From Diplocarpon mali (lineage: Eukaryota; Ascomycota; Leotiomycetes; Helotiales; Drepanopezizaceae): a stretch of 64,000 nt of DNA. The stretch covers positions 92,418 through 156,417 of the forward strand of contig JAENRP010000033.1 of assembly GCA_024741835.1 (NCBI GenBank), read 5' to 3'. Position numbers and translations under genes: made by a program. Below the pieces are notes generated by a model that ran no database searches, was not told the DNA's origin, and worked only from the letters and a program-made list of their open reading frames with translations. Below are positions 24,923 through 35,249 of this stretch, one piece after another; position 1 is the first letter of the stretch; every line of letters begins with the position of its first letter.

Positions 24923-25860
24923 TCAACCAGAAGCATAATACGTCGCGAGTGGTGAAGTGATCACGTTTCTGCTGTCTCTTGTCGTCACCATGTACTGTTC
25001 GAGTAGTTTCGCTTTGGCGTTCAGCCGATACGAGTGGTATCCTCGTCCATCTCGTATGACACCTTCATACTGTCGCCAGGCCTGATCCGATTCGGACCAG
25101 ACACGGCGGCACTCCCGCTTGCTTGCTTTCCGGCGAGATTCCCGGGCCTTGGTCCAGTTATTGCTCGACTCGCCATCGGCCCCGATGTTCCCTCTCGCTT
25201 CTATTTCCATGTCATCGATGCTCCCACCTATTCCTGCTGATGCCATGTCCGCTGTGGGCGCGTCCGTATCGAACCCAACTTCCAGAGCCCGACCAAAAAG
25301 AATCTGATCCCACTCCTTCGATGATGTAAGGTGATATCAGAACTGCTCTTTGAGGAGTGTCGCAAGCGTCGGGGCTGCACCAGGAGGAAAGGTAGAAACC
25401 GAAAACAATGACCAGCATAGCTTTAGGTATACACCACACCGGCACTTCCCCATGATGTTACCGCAGGAATATGAGCAATTGAAAGACTCGCAGTCCCATG
25501 CCTTGTGAGGTTCAGATGTCGGTTCGTGACAAGCATGTTGGGCTGGGGACTGCGTAAGATTATGGATGGCTAAGCAGTCTTCCTGCAAAAGTACAGATCC
25601 GAGTAAGGCTTTTTCATGGAGTGCGTACCCTTGAGCTCTTCAGAACAAGCTTTGTGTATATGCGTGGTCCGTGCCTCGACTTCCCCATGTCTGACGTGCC
25701 AAGCATGTCTAGCCCAATACGTCATCGAAAGACATTCTGGGTGAGTTACCTCGTAGCATCCGCAGAGTGAAATTCGGTGGGCCGGAGATGCGCAATACAC
25801 TCTGGCATTCTTCTGTGTCCCATCGACTACAATCTGACTCGAACCTCTCTCTGCCCCTCA
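24923..25860 (-). CDS. Probable small cysteine-rich protein gene, 5' end not found
   Basis: Not recognised. Three exons can be joined in phase 0: 25750 to about 25860 (5' limit open), 25433-25582 and 24923-25315, with introns of 167 and 117 bp (donors GTAACT and GTATAC, acceptors TTTTGCAG and TCGAAG). The joined reading is open to the stop at 24923-24925, at least 217 residues. It has a cysteine-rich part (YCASPAHRISLCGC, then ACHEP, WDCESFNCSYSCG and GKCRC) followed by a polar helical part (WDQILFGRALEVGF, RESRRKASKRECRRVW, YRLNAKAKLLEQYM). There is no ATG in the first visible exon, so at least one upstream exon is missing, probably in 25861-26121. The stop lies 10 bp from the stop of the plus-strand hypothetical gene. 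Codon use looks coding, but this remains a prediction. Confidence 0.42.
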
Positions 25861-26121
25861 CTCGTTCAACGCGGCAACTTTTCCTCTTCAGCTCCCTCAG
25901 ACGACTCTTGTCAGAACCGAACTCCAATCACTCTCCTTCATTTCACATACCTTACCGCTCGTTCCTTTCGAAAGACATTCTCAGTCAACATCAAATCGGG
26001 GGTTCACTCTTACTGTGTTATTCTGCATGCCATCGGCTTGACCATCTTTGCAGGTCAGTATCTGCCGGATTCTTGACAGAGCCGCCAGCCTACCCACGCT
26101 TGCGAGTAAGCCACATAGTCC

Positions 26122-29082
26122 ATGGGCACAATGTCTCGACCTATCCATACATATGGCCCTACTTGCCGTCTCTCTGCGGTAACCAGCAACGCGTCGGGTG
26201 GTGACAACGATATGCCGCCTCTCAAGACACATTTCTTCTACTCCTCTCCGCTCCCCATCGATGACCCTCTGTCCGCAGTCCCTATCCCGACCGGGGCGGA
26301 GTCTAAACTTGCGAAGCATCCTCCTCGACCCTTCTCCGCTCGTGATAATAATGCTCTGGAAGAAGCGTGGTTGGGTCTCTCGACTGGCAAGCACCGCAAA
26401 GACAAGCATATAAGCCCGAGCAAACGGGACGTCACAGGTGACCAGGGTGTAAGTTCTCATGAATCTGCCCCAAAGGCGTCAAACTGCGAAGATCTACAGA
26501 TCGGACAAGGGCAGGGAGACGCGACCGACGATCTTCATTCTAATGAGGCAGCGGCAATACTAGAGCCAGAGAACTGGACAAAGGAAAAGACAGCCTCGAG
26601 AGGGAGGTCAACTGAGGGTAGCAAGGGCTTCGAGGAAGAGCTTCGAGAATCCGAGGGGCTCTCTAGCTGCCTCCCAATACAGAGCGACAGGACTGGAACT
26701 ACAGGCCTCCCATTCCTGAAGTTCTCGTCGCCCAATCTAGACGTGGGCTCATCGGTTATGGAGCAACCTATCGAAGGAAGCTCTACCGGTCGCCCCGAGA
26801 GTTTCCAGCGGACTTCTGGCCAAGCCTCCATCAAAGTCGAAACTCTCCAGGCCCCGGGATGCAAATCACATGAATACGGAGAGCAGGCAGATGTCCCTGT
26901 GGGGATATCCAGGTTACACCTTGTGAAATTGCCGGCCTTGCAGTTGCAGCCTATTTACTGGTCGCCAGTTCATGATATTGCAGCGGTTACAAGGGGTACC
27001 TGGTTTTACAAGGAGACAATGTGCCCTGTTGAGCCAGCGGTTTCCAACCAACTCGAGACGGGATATAGAGAACTCCGGCCTTGGTCTCAAACCTGGACAG
27101 ACGAGATCAATAGTGCCATTGAAGTGGGTGCCGCTGGAGAGGAGAAAATTGCGCATAGACTGTGGCCACCAGAGGTCGCCAAGAGATCGAAATCGCACAG
27201 CTCTACAGAACATCCTCTTACCACGGACCCTTACTGTGCAGTCAGTTGCTTTGGTGGAGGACTCTCTGCGGAAGGGACTTCGGATCCCGACGAACCTGGC
27301 GACCGCTCGTCGTATGTCAAGACGATCATCCAGAGGTATCCCAACTCTCGGGTCATATACAAAGATGCGCAGAGCGCCTTCATCCTCAAGCCCACGCTGC
27401 AGCCTTCGGCGTACTATGGCCGGAGACCGTTGAACAAGATTACAAAGGGTATGGCCGTTGGCATACATTGTGTGAGAGGCTTCGACTGGAAACTGTGGGA
27501 GAAGCTTCATCCTTCCAAGAAGTCGGGTACTGCGGTAAAGGCAGAAGAGAACGCGCCCGTTGCTGGAGATGCAGCAAGCAAGAGCACTTCTTGCCCGGCC
27601 TGCAGAGCCCACGACGAGCCAAAGAAAGTCACGGATCTCATTCTTGTCATACATGGAATTGGTCAGAAATTGTCAGAGCGGGTCGAGAGTTTTCATTTTA
27701 CCCACGCCATAAACGCATTCCGCCGTTCTGTTAATGTCGAGTCTAGCAACGAGACCGTCAACCGCATATTTCGTGAGGACCTCGGGGGTGTCATGGTGCT
27801 CCCTGTGAATTGGCGATCCAATCTCTCATTCGAGGATGGAGGTCCAATGGTAGGTGATAGAAGGACGAATGGGCCCTTGTCTGTCGCAAAAGCTTTCATG
27901 TCCACTTGTGAGAAAGATGTGTTGAAGCCGCTACTAACACCCTTGTCACCCATAGAAAGAGAGCGACCAAGACCGAATTTCTGGCTTCTCGCTAAGAGAT
28001 ATCACACCTAGCACTATCCCAGCTGTCCGTAATATGATTTCAGATGTCATGCTGGTAAGTCACAAGTGTATCGGTTCCTCAGCTGGTTGCCCGGATCAGT
28101 TGTTCGCTCTCCGGAAAGCAATCTTCATCGAGTCACCTGCTGACTGCCCTGCGACCCACAGGATATACCATTCTACATGTCGCATCATAAGCCGAAGATG
28201 ATACAGGCTCTGATCTCGGAAGCGAATCGAGTCTACAGGCTTTGGTGCAAGAACAATCCCGAATTCCACGAGATTGGCCGAGTCCACATTATTGCTCACT
28301 CTCTGGGGAGTGTGATGGCCCTCGAGGTGTTGAGCAAGCAGCCCACTCTGGTTCCCAAGGTTGATCTACATGCCACGAAGATCAACACCAAGTACTTTGA
28401 CTTCTCGACAACGAATTTGTTCTTCGCTGGAAGTCCTGCAGGGTTCTTCTTGCTGCTCGACCGAGGGCAGCTGATCCCTCGTCGGGCGCAGGGAAAGCCA
28501 GGAGCTGACGTCGGGGATGAGAAAGACAGGAAACTTACTGGCGAAGAGGGTACTCTTGGGTGCCTAGCAGTGGATAACATCTATAACATTATGCATTACA
28601 ACGACCCTATTGCGTATCGGTTGAACGCCACTATCGATCTCCAATTCTCTGCTAGCTTGAAGAACGCCCAGGTCCCCAGCGCGACAGTTGGCTTCTTCAC
28701 AGGCATCGGCAACATGATGCGCTCACTCACCCCTGGCGTCGCAGCACCATCCGATCTTGCAATAGGCCAGGCCGTAAAGCCTCCTGCTCTACCACGTCTC
28801 CCATCTCAGTTGGAAATGGAAGTCCACGACTTCACCCGAGAAGAGATCGCAGAGAAGAAGTTCTTTCTTCTGAATGACTGCGGACAGGTAGACTGGTTCC
28901 TCAGCTCCGGCGGTGGACCACTTGAGATCCAGTATCTGAACATGCTCGGGGCACATAGCAGCTACTGGGCTTCACCCGACTTCATCAGGCTAGTGGTGAT
29001 TGAGGTTGGCCGTCAACCCGGGCGAAAGTATGCGCTCCCCAACATGAAGGCTGTGAAAGTCGGGCATAAGCAGCGAGTGTAG
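26122..29082 (+). CDS. DDHD-domain phospholipase (intracellular PLA1 family)
   Basis: Phosphatidic-acid-preferring phospholipase A1 family protein, expected to be cytosolic or membrane-associated and to act in lipid and membrane traffic; yeast YOR022C is the comparable gene. Three exons: 26122-27849, 27956-28054, 28162-29082; introns 106 and 107 bp, phases agree, 915 residues. After a polar N-terminus, PPLKTHFFYSSPLPIDDPLS is the usual fungal opening segment. The first catalytic-region motif is LILVIHGIGQKLSER. The lipase elbow is IIAHSLGSVMALEVL with Ser at about residue 656. The DDHD region includes NIMHYNDPIAYRLN and a Trp-rich tail with SYWASPDF. A second in-frame ATG lies three codons downstream. 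The first intron has a perfect CTACTAACAC branch site. Confidence 0.92.
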
Positions 29083-29571
29083 GTATGGGGAAGCCTGCGG
29101 GTAACTGGAACATCGACGATGGGGAAGTGTAGTGCGGGGAAGAGTCGAGGTTCAGGTAGTTGGAGAGAGCTGACATCCTAGGCGTTGGAGGATCCACAAA
29201 CATTTTGCAGCCCGCGTAGGAGTTACGAGAAGATACGGTCCTATGATACCCACACTAGACATATTAATCACGATGGCATTCTGACGACAGCACCCTTCCA
29301 CGTCCGAGGCTCCGCGTTCGTGGTCTGGGCCCAGGAGGGTCTCCTTTCCCGACTTTTCATCGCTCGTTTTTTTAGAGAAAGCCGTCGGCCGGTTGAAGCG
29401 GGCCAGAGGCTCCTGCTGAGAGAACAGAGATGGTCATCCTGATTCTTCGGAGAGCATCCCTTGCAGACATGATTATCTACACCCCTTTTCCCAGTCCCGG
29501 CTACGCTCGCGTTACTCACAGAAGTTACTAACAGACTACATCTCCGGGCAGAACGACGCTGTTTCTGCAGG

Positions 29572-30037
29572 ATGCGACATCACCACATCACCGTGTTCTT
29601 GGGCGGGATCATGAAAGCGTGCAACAATGTAGCCCAGTCAGCATCCGAAGTAGGATCCCCCATCTTCTGCGGTCCCTCCGCCTTGGCCGAGGCAGCGCCT
29701 GGAGGCTTCCCGTACCTGACGTTGACGACCATGCGAGCCTTGTGCGCCCTCTCGGTCCTGCACCCGGGTCGCGAGGCAGGGTAGAGGCCGGGAAGGGTAC
29801 GCTCACCTCCTCCTCCTCCCCGATGCCGCCGGACAGGAAGAGTGGCGCTGCTGGTTGGTCACAGTGATGGCAATGACCGGCAAGGAAGGGAGAGAGGTTA
29901 TGGCGAGGAACTCCGACATGGCTGTCGAGAAGGGTGCCTTCGGCATCCCGTACTTCGAGACTACGAGTAGCAGGGGAGAGACGGAGGTGTTCTGGGAGGT
30001 TGGCCACCTGGTCATGGTGACGAGCCATCTTGGTCTG
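29572..30037 (+). pseudogene. Decayed glutathione S-transferase kappa / DsbA-like gene
   Basis: Three collinear pieces resemble fungal GST-kappa (2-hydroxychromene-2-carboxylate isomerase family) but cannot be joined into one protein. A CDIT reading just after a CAG acceptor at about 29568-29570 is in one frame. ITVFLGGIMKACNN (from 29587) and FPYLTLTTMRALCALSVLHPG (from about 29707) are in the next frame and end at a stop at 29782. EKGAFGIPYFETTSSRGE and TEVFWEVGHLVMV with TSHLGL (29927-30037) are in another frame. The N-terminal thioredoxin strand and about 60 residues of the helical insert that should lie between the second and third pieces are missing; only about 90 bp separate them. A rearranged functional gene with unusual introns is less likely than decay. 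Confidence 0.65.
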
Positions 30038-30484
30038 CAGACGCTGGTGACAGGTGGGTGGAAGGCGTTGCTGTAGGGCAGCGCGGAGGACTGCGCGTCT
30101 GTTGCGGTGCGGCACCAGGGCAGCGTGGATGGTGCGTGGGCTGCGCGCTGCTGTCGCCCAGCTGGGCGTGGCCTACGCCTTGGGCAAGGTGTGTATTGTA
30201 TTGCTCTTCAGTCGTGGCACCTAGTAGCAAGCACCTTCATGCCACAGATCTCCCGCGAGGCCATCTTACCCCGTCTACATGGTGCCACTCCACCGACCTC
30301 CGACCCCCGTCCGCAGATCGAGCCCGAGAACCGAGCCAGATTCGAGGTCGAGAAGAGGAGCCGAGCAGGCAGACGCTGGAAGCACCAAAGCAGACGGCCC
30401 GAGGCAACATTGATGCGCGGTCCTGCTGGGGAGCAGACGCGCTTCTAGCTATCCTCGCACGGCCACGTCATCCCTTGTGATGGC

Positions 30485-30510
30485 CTCTCTCTCTCTCTCT
30501 CTCTCTCTCT
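30485..30510. repeat. (CT)n microsatellite
   Basis: Uninterrupted CT dinucleotides, about 13 copies, in gene-free DNA downstream of the GST-kappa remnant. Confidence 0.9.
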
Positions 30511-31133
30511 GCGCGTGTGTAGTTTTGGTCTCGCGGTTCATGCCCGCAAGCGTTGTCAGTGCGACCTCTCCCACACACGAGAATCAACACCCCACGGCAG
30601 AAACACACCCAGAGCGCGCCGGCCGCCGACGGCTACCGCTCGACGGGTGCAGTCTGCCCCTCGCAGCAGTCAGGTCTCCCGACGTCGTACCTCGCAGTCC
30701 GCGAGGTATCTGATCGAACCAGCCGACCTCACAACCGCGGCCAACAGCCAACAGACATGGGCCCGACCTCGCCTCTCCACGTGTGCCTGGCATACCCTCC
30801 GGGACGCAACGGCACGCCACCGGTCGATGCAAGCACACTGCCAGACCCTTCCAGAGACTCGTCGAGGCGCCGACAGGTAGAGCGACCATGGATGTCGCAA
30901 GACACATATCCCCCCCTCGGCTACGCGCGACGTGCCCCAGCCAACCGACTCACGACTAGAGGGCAGACGACTGGCTCGCCGCGGGTCTTGGGAGACCACC
31001 ACGACGTCTGCTCTGCGTGCGGTCGAGGTGGGAAGGGAGGGAGGATGGATGGGCGAGGTGCGGGCGAGCAAGCTGGAGTGGGCTGCTTGGGCGCGTAGTA
31101 GAGGTGAGTGTGTGTATACATGTATAATATGTT

Positions 31134-31250
31134 TGTATATGTATGTATATGTATGTATATGTATGTATATGTATGTATATGTATGTATATGTATGTATAT
31201 GTATGTATATGTATGTATATGTATGTATATGTATGTATATGTATGTATAT
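31134..31250. repeat. TATATGTATG 10-bp tandem repeat
   Basis: A near-perfect array of about 11.5 units of the 10-mer GTATATGTAT (alternating TATG and TATATG). It is almost entirely alternating purine-pyrimidine. Related ATG/TATATGATG sequence continues to about 31290. Open frames over it (Tyr/Met/Cys/Val repeats) are artefacts. Confidence 0.95.
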
Positions 31251-32085
31251 GATGTGTATTATGTCATGTATGTATATGATGTATATGATGTACACATACA
31301 CAACATCTCTGCCTACATATCGACAGGAGAGCCGGAGAGCACACACCTCGTCGCAGGCCGGATACGCTCCACGCTAGAGTATATCCCACCGTGCAGACGC
31401 CCCCGAACGCGGCCGTGTCGGCGCCGCTCGTGTGGTCCTGGTGTGGCCCTGCGACGAACTGCTTGCGAGCGTGGGCCTATACATAGTATACGATCCCCCC
31501 CCGCTGCGGATCTGCGTCTGGCAGCCGAGTCGTGACAGCTCCCCAGCTCTTCCTCCCTGCAGCTGCGCAGGCCCTTCGACCGAGTCAGTATCGTGAGCAT
31601 GATCCCCCGCCCCAGGAGATGCCCAGGACCTCAAGACCCGATGCCCATGCTCGTCTTCCGACGTCCGACGTCCGACGGGGCAATCCACCGACAATCCCCG
31701 CCCACGGGGCTGCTTTCCACCAGCCACCTCCCCTGGACCGCCGGGACCTGGAGGAACTTCTGCCCGTGCTTACTTCTCCTTCTCCTGCCCGCAGCGCTGG
31801 ATCGAGACGAGCCAGGGCCCATGCTGGTCGGATTCTAGCCGCCGGGCTCAAGGCCACCCACTCGCCCCCACTTGTTGACGTCGCCAAGCTCATGTCGCCC
31901 ATCTCACGTTGCCAGTGTCGTGTCGCCACTGCTGCCACCGCTCGCGACGTGTCTGGCCTCCTCTCGCCCGCGCGGATCTCTCTGTCTCTCGACACTGCGC
32001 CCGTCGGCGCGGGCGTGGCAGCGGTTTCTATCCATCGCCGGTGGGCGTCCACGGCAGCCAAGCTGCCGAGACGTCGGGAAACATT

Positions 32086-32146
32086 CCGCTCCCGCTCCCG
32101 CTCCCGCTCCCGCTCCCGCTCCCGCTCCCGCTCCCGCTCCCGCTCC
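32086..32146. repeat. CTCCCG hexamer repeat
   Basis: About ten exact copies of CTCCCG. The unit length keeps frames open and produces Arg-Ser on the plus strand and Gly-Ala on the minus strand, which should not be taken as an SR protein. Confidence 0.95.
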
Positions 32147-32833
32147 GTTCCGCCAAATCACTGGGGCGTTCGAGTGCCCGCTCGTATACATTCGGTCCTC
32201 ATGCGGCCGTTCGGTCAATCGCTAGCCTCGGCGGCGACTCGGGTAAATCCGTCCCCGAGCTCGCTAGAGACAAAACCCCCTATGCCTCTCGCGACAAGCT
32301 CAAAAGGGGAATTCCATGTAGGCCGCGTTCAGAGCAGCTAAAGCTATGTCCGAGTGCAAAACAGTAGGTATATCTTGCTCGAAGCCCATCCCTCGCCCCT
32401 AGATCGATCATTGCTCCTGTACTTTCTATACATTCCTAATCAATACGCTGCCCGTTATGATGCTCGTGAAGAGCGCTGAACCAGGCGTCGTTCGTCCCAA
32501 GACTCCGACACTCGACACACCCCACCCACGACCGTGCGCAGCCGTCAGCCGCCCCCCGGCGATTGACGAGTCTCCCCAAGTGAACCTGGGCTGACTGCTC
32601 GCGGGAGGTAGCGTAGGGCCCAGGCACGAACCCCTTTCGGTGAGACTATCTTACCCCCGTTGACCAGTCCAGACAGTGTCCTGGCCACCCGCTGGTGCGA
32701 GACGATCCTGTCTCCCTAAACATCCCTCCAAAGCTGACGTGAGCTGGTGACCTGGGGGCCCGTGGCTCACGGGTAGCGGCGTGTAGCGTGACGAGCTGTG
32801 TGAAGCTTGTCTCGACTGGTGTCCTGAAGGGCG

Positions 32834-34047
32834 TCAAGGTATACTCATCAGTCTCTGATCGCTGCTGCGGTAGCTCTTGGGTTTAAAGTCTACCGTTTCA
32901 ATGTCGAATCTTTTGGAACATCCGTCCTCCATATGTCTGAATCATAAATTAGCACAGGCTGGCCCGTAATAGCAGAGCAGGCATACCTTCGGAGCGTGTC
33001 TTTCCGGGCAAAGAAACGGCTACAGTAGTCGCATTGGTGGTTTCTCTCTTTCATGTGCACGCTCTGGTGGTGCCTCTGTAGATCCGTCTTCCTGACGAAC
33101 CTCTTGTTGCAGTCCTTCATCGGACACGGGAAGGGATATTCACGGCCGGTGTCGTGAGTCTCCATGTGCGCTTTGTAGTTGTAACTTCTTCCAAAAAGCT
33201 TGCCACAGCCCTTGATACTGCATTGAAAGTTGGCATTCTCTTTGCTGGTAAGTTTCCGGGGTTGCCTCGTCCGCGTCATGGCACTAGGACGCCGGGTATG
33301 ATGACGTCTCTCTTGACTCTCTGCACGCCCGTCGTTAGAGGTGAGAGGAAGCGACGAGATCGCGAGGAGCCCCTGGGGAGGATATTCAAACTTCGGCCAC
33401 TCCGTAGAGCTGTGATCTTGAAAGAAGGTGGCATCGAGACTCCCGGGATAAGGACTAGCTGAGGTGACAATGATGTGACGATCCCGTCGGGGAGAAGCCA
33501 TCAGCATCCCCTCGTGATCAGAGATGTACTCGGGGTAGTCTTCCATCTTGACACTCGGAGTGTACGGATGGGTTGATCCGGCCTGAGGAGATATTTCCGA
33601 GGCAGGAGTAGAAGAAAGCGAAGACCTGTGTGACGTATCTCCAGGAAGGAATGGCGGCGCGGGTCGGATCGAAACTTCTGCGGGGTGACTGCTGTACATA
33701 TCGCTGCTGTATGTGGCCAATATAGCGGGAGGGAACAGAGCAAGAGGATCGTATCCCCTTGAGAGGATATTAGGAGTCGACTGCGTTGACATAGCTGGGT
33801 CGCAGTGCGGATCATCCGTGGGCCAGTTACTGGTAACAGGGGGCGGTGGAATGTCTGTACTCGAATCGCTGGATTTAAAATCCGTTGGAACCGGATAGCA
33901 GCAGAGTCCCAGGTCCTGGAGAGAATCCGTCGGTTGGTATGGCGAGTCGCTCTGGGCTGGGGATGGGTACTCATAGAGTGGCTGAGAATCGGAAGCATAC
34001 CGGTACGGTGAGGCTGACGAGCGAGAAGACTGAGGTGTCATGTCCAT
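32834..34047 (-). CDS. C2H2 zinc-finger transcription factor, three C-terminal fingers
   Basis: Predicted DNA-binding regulator, nuclear. Two exons: 32987-34047 and 32834-32936, separated by a 50-bp intron; 387 residues. Residues 1-250 are Ser/Pro/Asp-rich (activation-domain-like). Three C2H2-type fingers occupy about 270-362: FQCSIKGCGKLFGRSYNYKAH, FPCPMKDCNKRFVRKTDLQRH and HQCDYCSRFFARKDTLRRH. The third finger is completed only by splicing, which supplies RRHMEDGCSKRFDIE, a tail conserved in this fungal subgroup; reading through the intron would break it. Basic residues RTRQPRKL just before finger 1 could be a nuclear signal. The start is the first ATG of the frame; its upstream frame contains none. 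Target genes cannot be inferred. Confidence 0.9.
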
Positions 34048-34668
34048 CTTGGTGGTGGGGGAGGATAACGAAGCGAAAAACGAAGCAATGAACAGATCGA
34101 GTTGTTGTGTATTGGCCGGGAGTGCCAACACTTTATCAACCAGCTCTTGCTTGGCGAAGATGGAATTGGCTGGAGAATGGCAGCCTGATTGGTAACCTCA
34201 TGTGAAGTAGTGTTGGTGGGGATGGCGAGGGGGTCACTCTAAAAGTGACTCGAAGATGATAGAAATCGATGCGAAGGCTAGAGCGAAGGAGCCGACGAGA
34301 CCAGAACCGCGCCGATTGTAATGCGGAGACCTAAAGTGTTTGGTAGGAGAAGAAGAGCATATGAAGGAGGTTGCACTGAAGGCTTGAAGACGACCCAAGG
34401 CGGACAGACTTATTAAGGCAATACTAAGTAGTCTACTACCCGGGGTCCTCGATCAACACCCGTTCAATAAGGCAAGATGTGGGTCTAGTCGCGTGAATTC
34501 GGCCAAGAAGGCTTGACGGCAGTGCCAGACTTGACTTTTGACCAACCCTGGAACGACGAGACGAGACGAATGATGGGGTGGAGCCTGAACCTGTAGTTCG
34601 TAGAGCAGGGGGGAGGACCTGATCGGGGTGCGGTGCGGTGGAGCAAACCACAGGCTACAGCATGTCAG

Positions 34669-34671
<3 letters not shown>

Positions 34672-34716
<45 letters not shown>

Positions 34717-34790
34717 CTCTCTGGCTCTCTGGCTCTCTGGCTCTCTGTCTCGCTGTCTCGCTGTCTCGCCATCTCTCTGTCTCTCTCGCC
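34672..34790. repeat. (CT)n / CTCTGG compound microsatellite
   Basis: About 20 CT units, then CTGGCTCT units, then CTGTCTCG units. It lies upstream of the zinc-finger gene's start and could be in its promoter or 5' leader. Confidence 0.9.
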
Positions 34791-34952
34791 CAGCAGGTGC
34801 CAAATGACAAAATGGCTGCTGAGGCCTATGGAAGGGTGGAGCAGGCCGTACGCGGTACTGCCCTCCAACAGTACTGGTGCGGAACCCGATCCAGAGAGGG
34901 TCAACAACCGTTCGTACGTAAATCGTCAGTGTTGCATGGTGGCTTGTAACCC

Positions 34953-35249
34953 ATGCCTGGCAGCACCAGCAGCAGCACGTTCCCGTCCCTGTCCCCGCCC
35001 CCCTCCGCCACAGGTGATGCAGAAAGCAGCTCTGACGACCTTGCAGCGATCCTGAATTTCCGGTCTGATATGCTTTCTATTCGCGAAAGGGTTCCGATGA
35101 ACGTGGAGCGTCGCAAGCTGCAAAGGGCAACGAGGGCGGTAATCAAAGTCACCCGACAGATGGGGAATTGGGACTCGAGGATCCCGATCCCATATACCGA
35201 GGGAGACGTCGCTCATTCCTGGATGTTGTGGCTACCCTTCGACGTGTAG
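34953..35249 (+). CDS. Possible small hypothetical protein (98 residues)
   Basis: Not recognised. An ATG-initiated frame of 98 residues starts with a Ser/Thr/Pro-rich segment and continues with a plausible helical part (DLAAILNFRSDMLSIRE, RRKLQRATRAVIKVTRQMG) and an aromatic C-terminus. Codon use is mixed and there is no supporting neighbour or visible intron. It is included only because it has more protein character than other open frames in this stretch. Confidence 0.25.
   Translation: MPGSTSSSTFPSLSPPPSATGDAESSSDDLAAILNFRSDMLSIRERVPMNVERRKLQRATRAVIKVTRQMGNWDSRIPIPYTEGDVAHSWMLWLPFDV

Larger units (their letters stand above)
29083..32833. other. 3.7-kb repeat-rich region without an intact gene
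   Basis: Apart from the GST-kappa remnant, nothing here reads as a gene. Open frames between 30058 and 32367 overlap on both strands and follow simple-sequence DNA. The region contains a CT tract (30485-30510), the TATATGTATG repeat (31134-31250) and the CTCCCG repeat (32086-32146). Confidence 0.6.

Noticed and set aside
25840..25875. GGTTCGAGTC on the minus strand considered as a tRNA T-loop
   Set aside because: No pairing stem on either side and no D- or anticodon arm at the correct distance.
31108..31377. Tyr/Met/Cys-rich frame
   Set aside because: Translation of the TATATGTATG repeat.
31532..32341. 269-codon frame with an Arg-Ser repeat resembling an SR protein
   Set aside because: The Arg-Ser stretch is the CTCCCG hexamer repeat; other frames across it are also open and no RRM or other domain is present.
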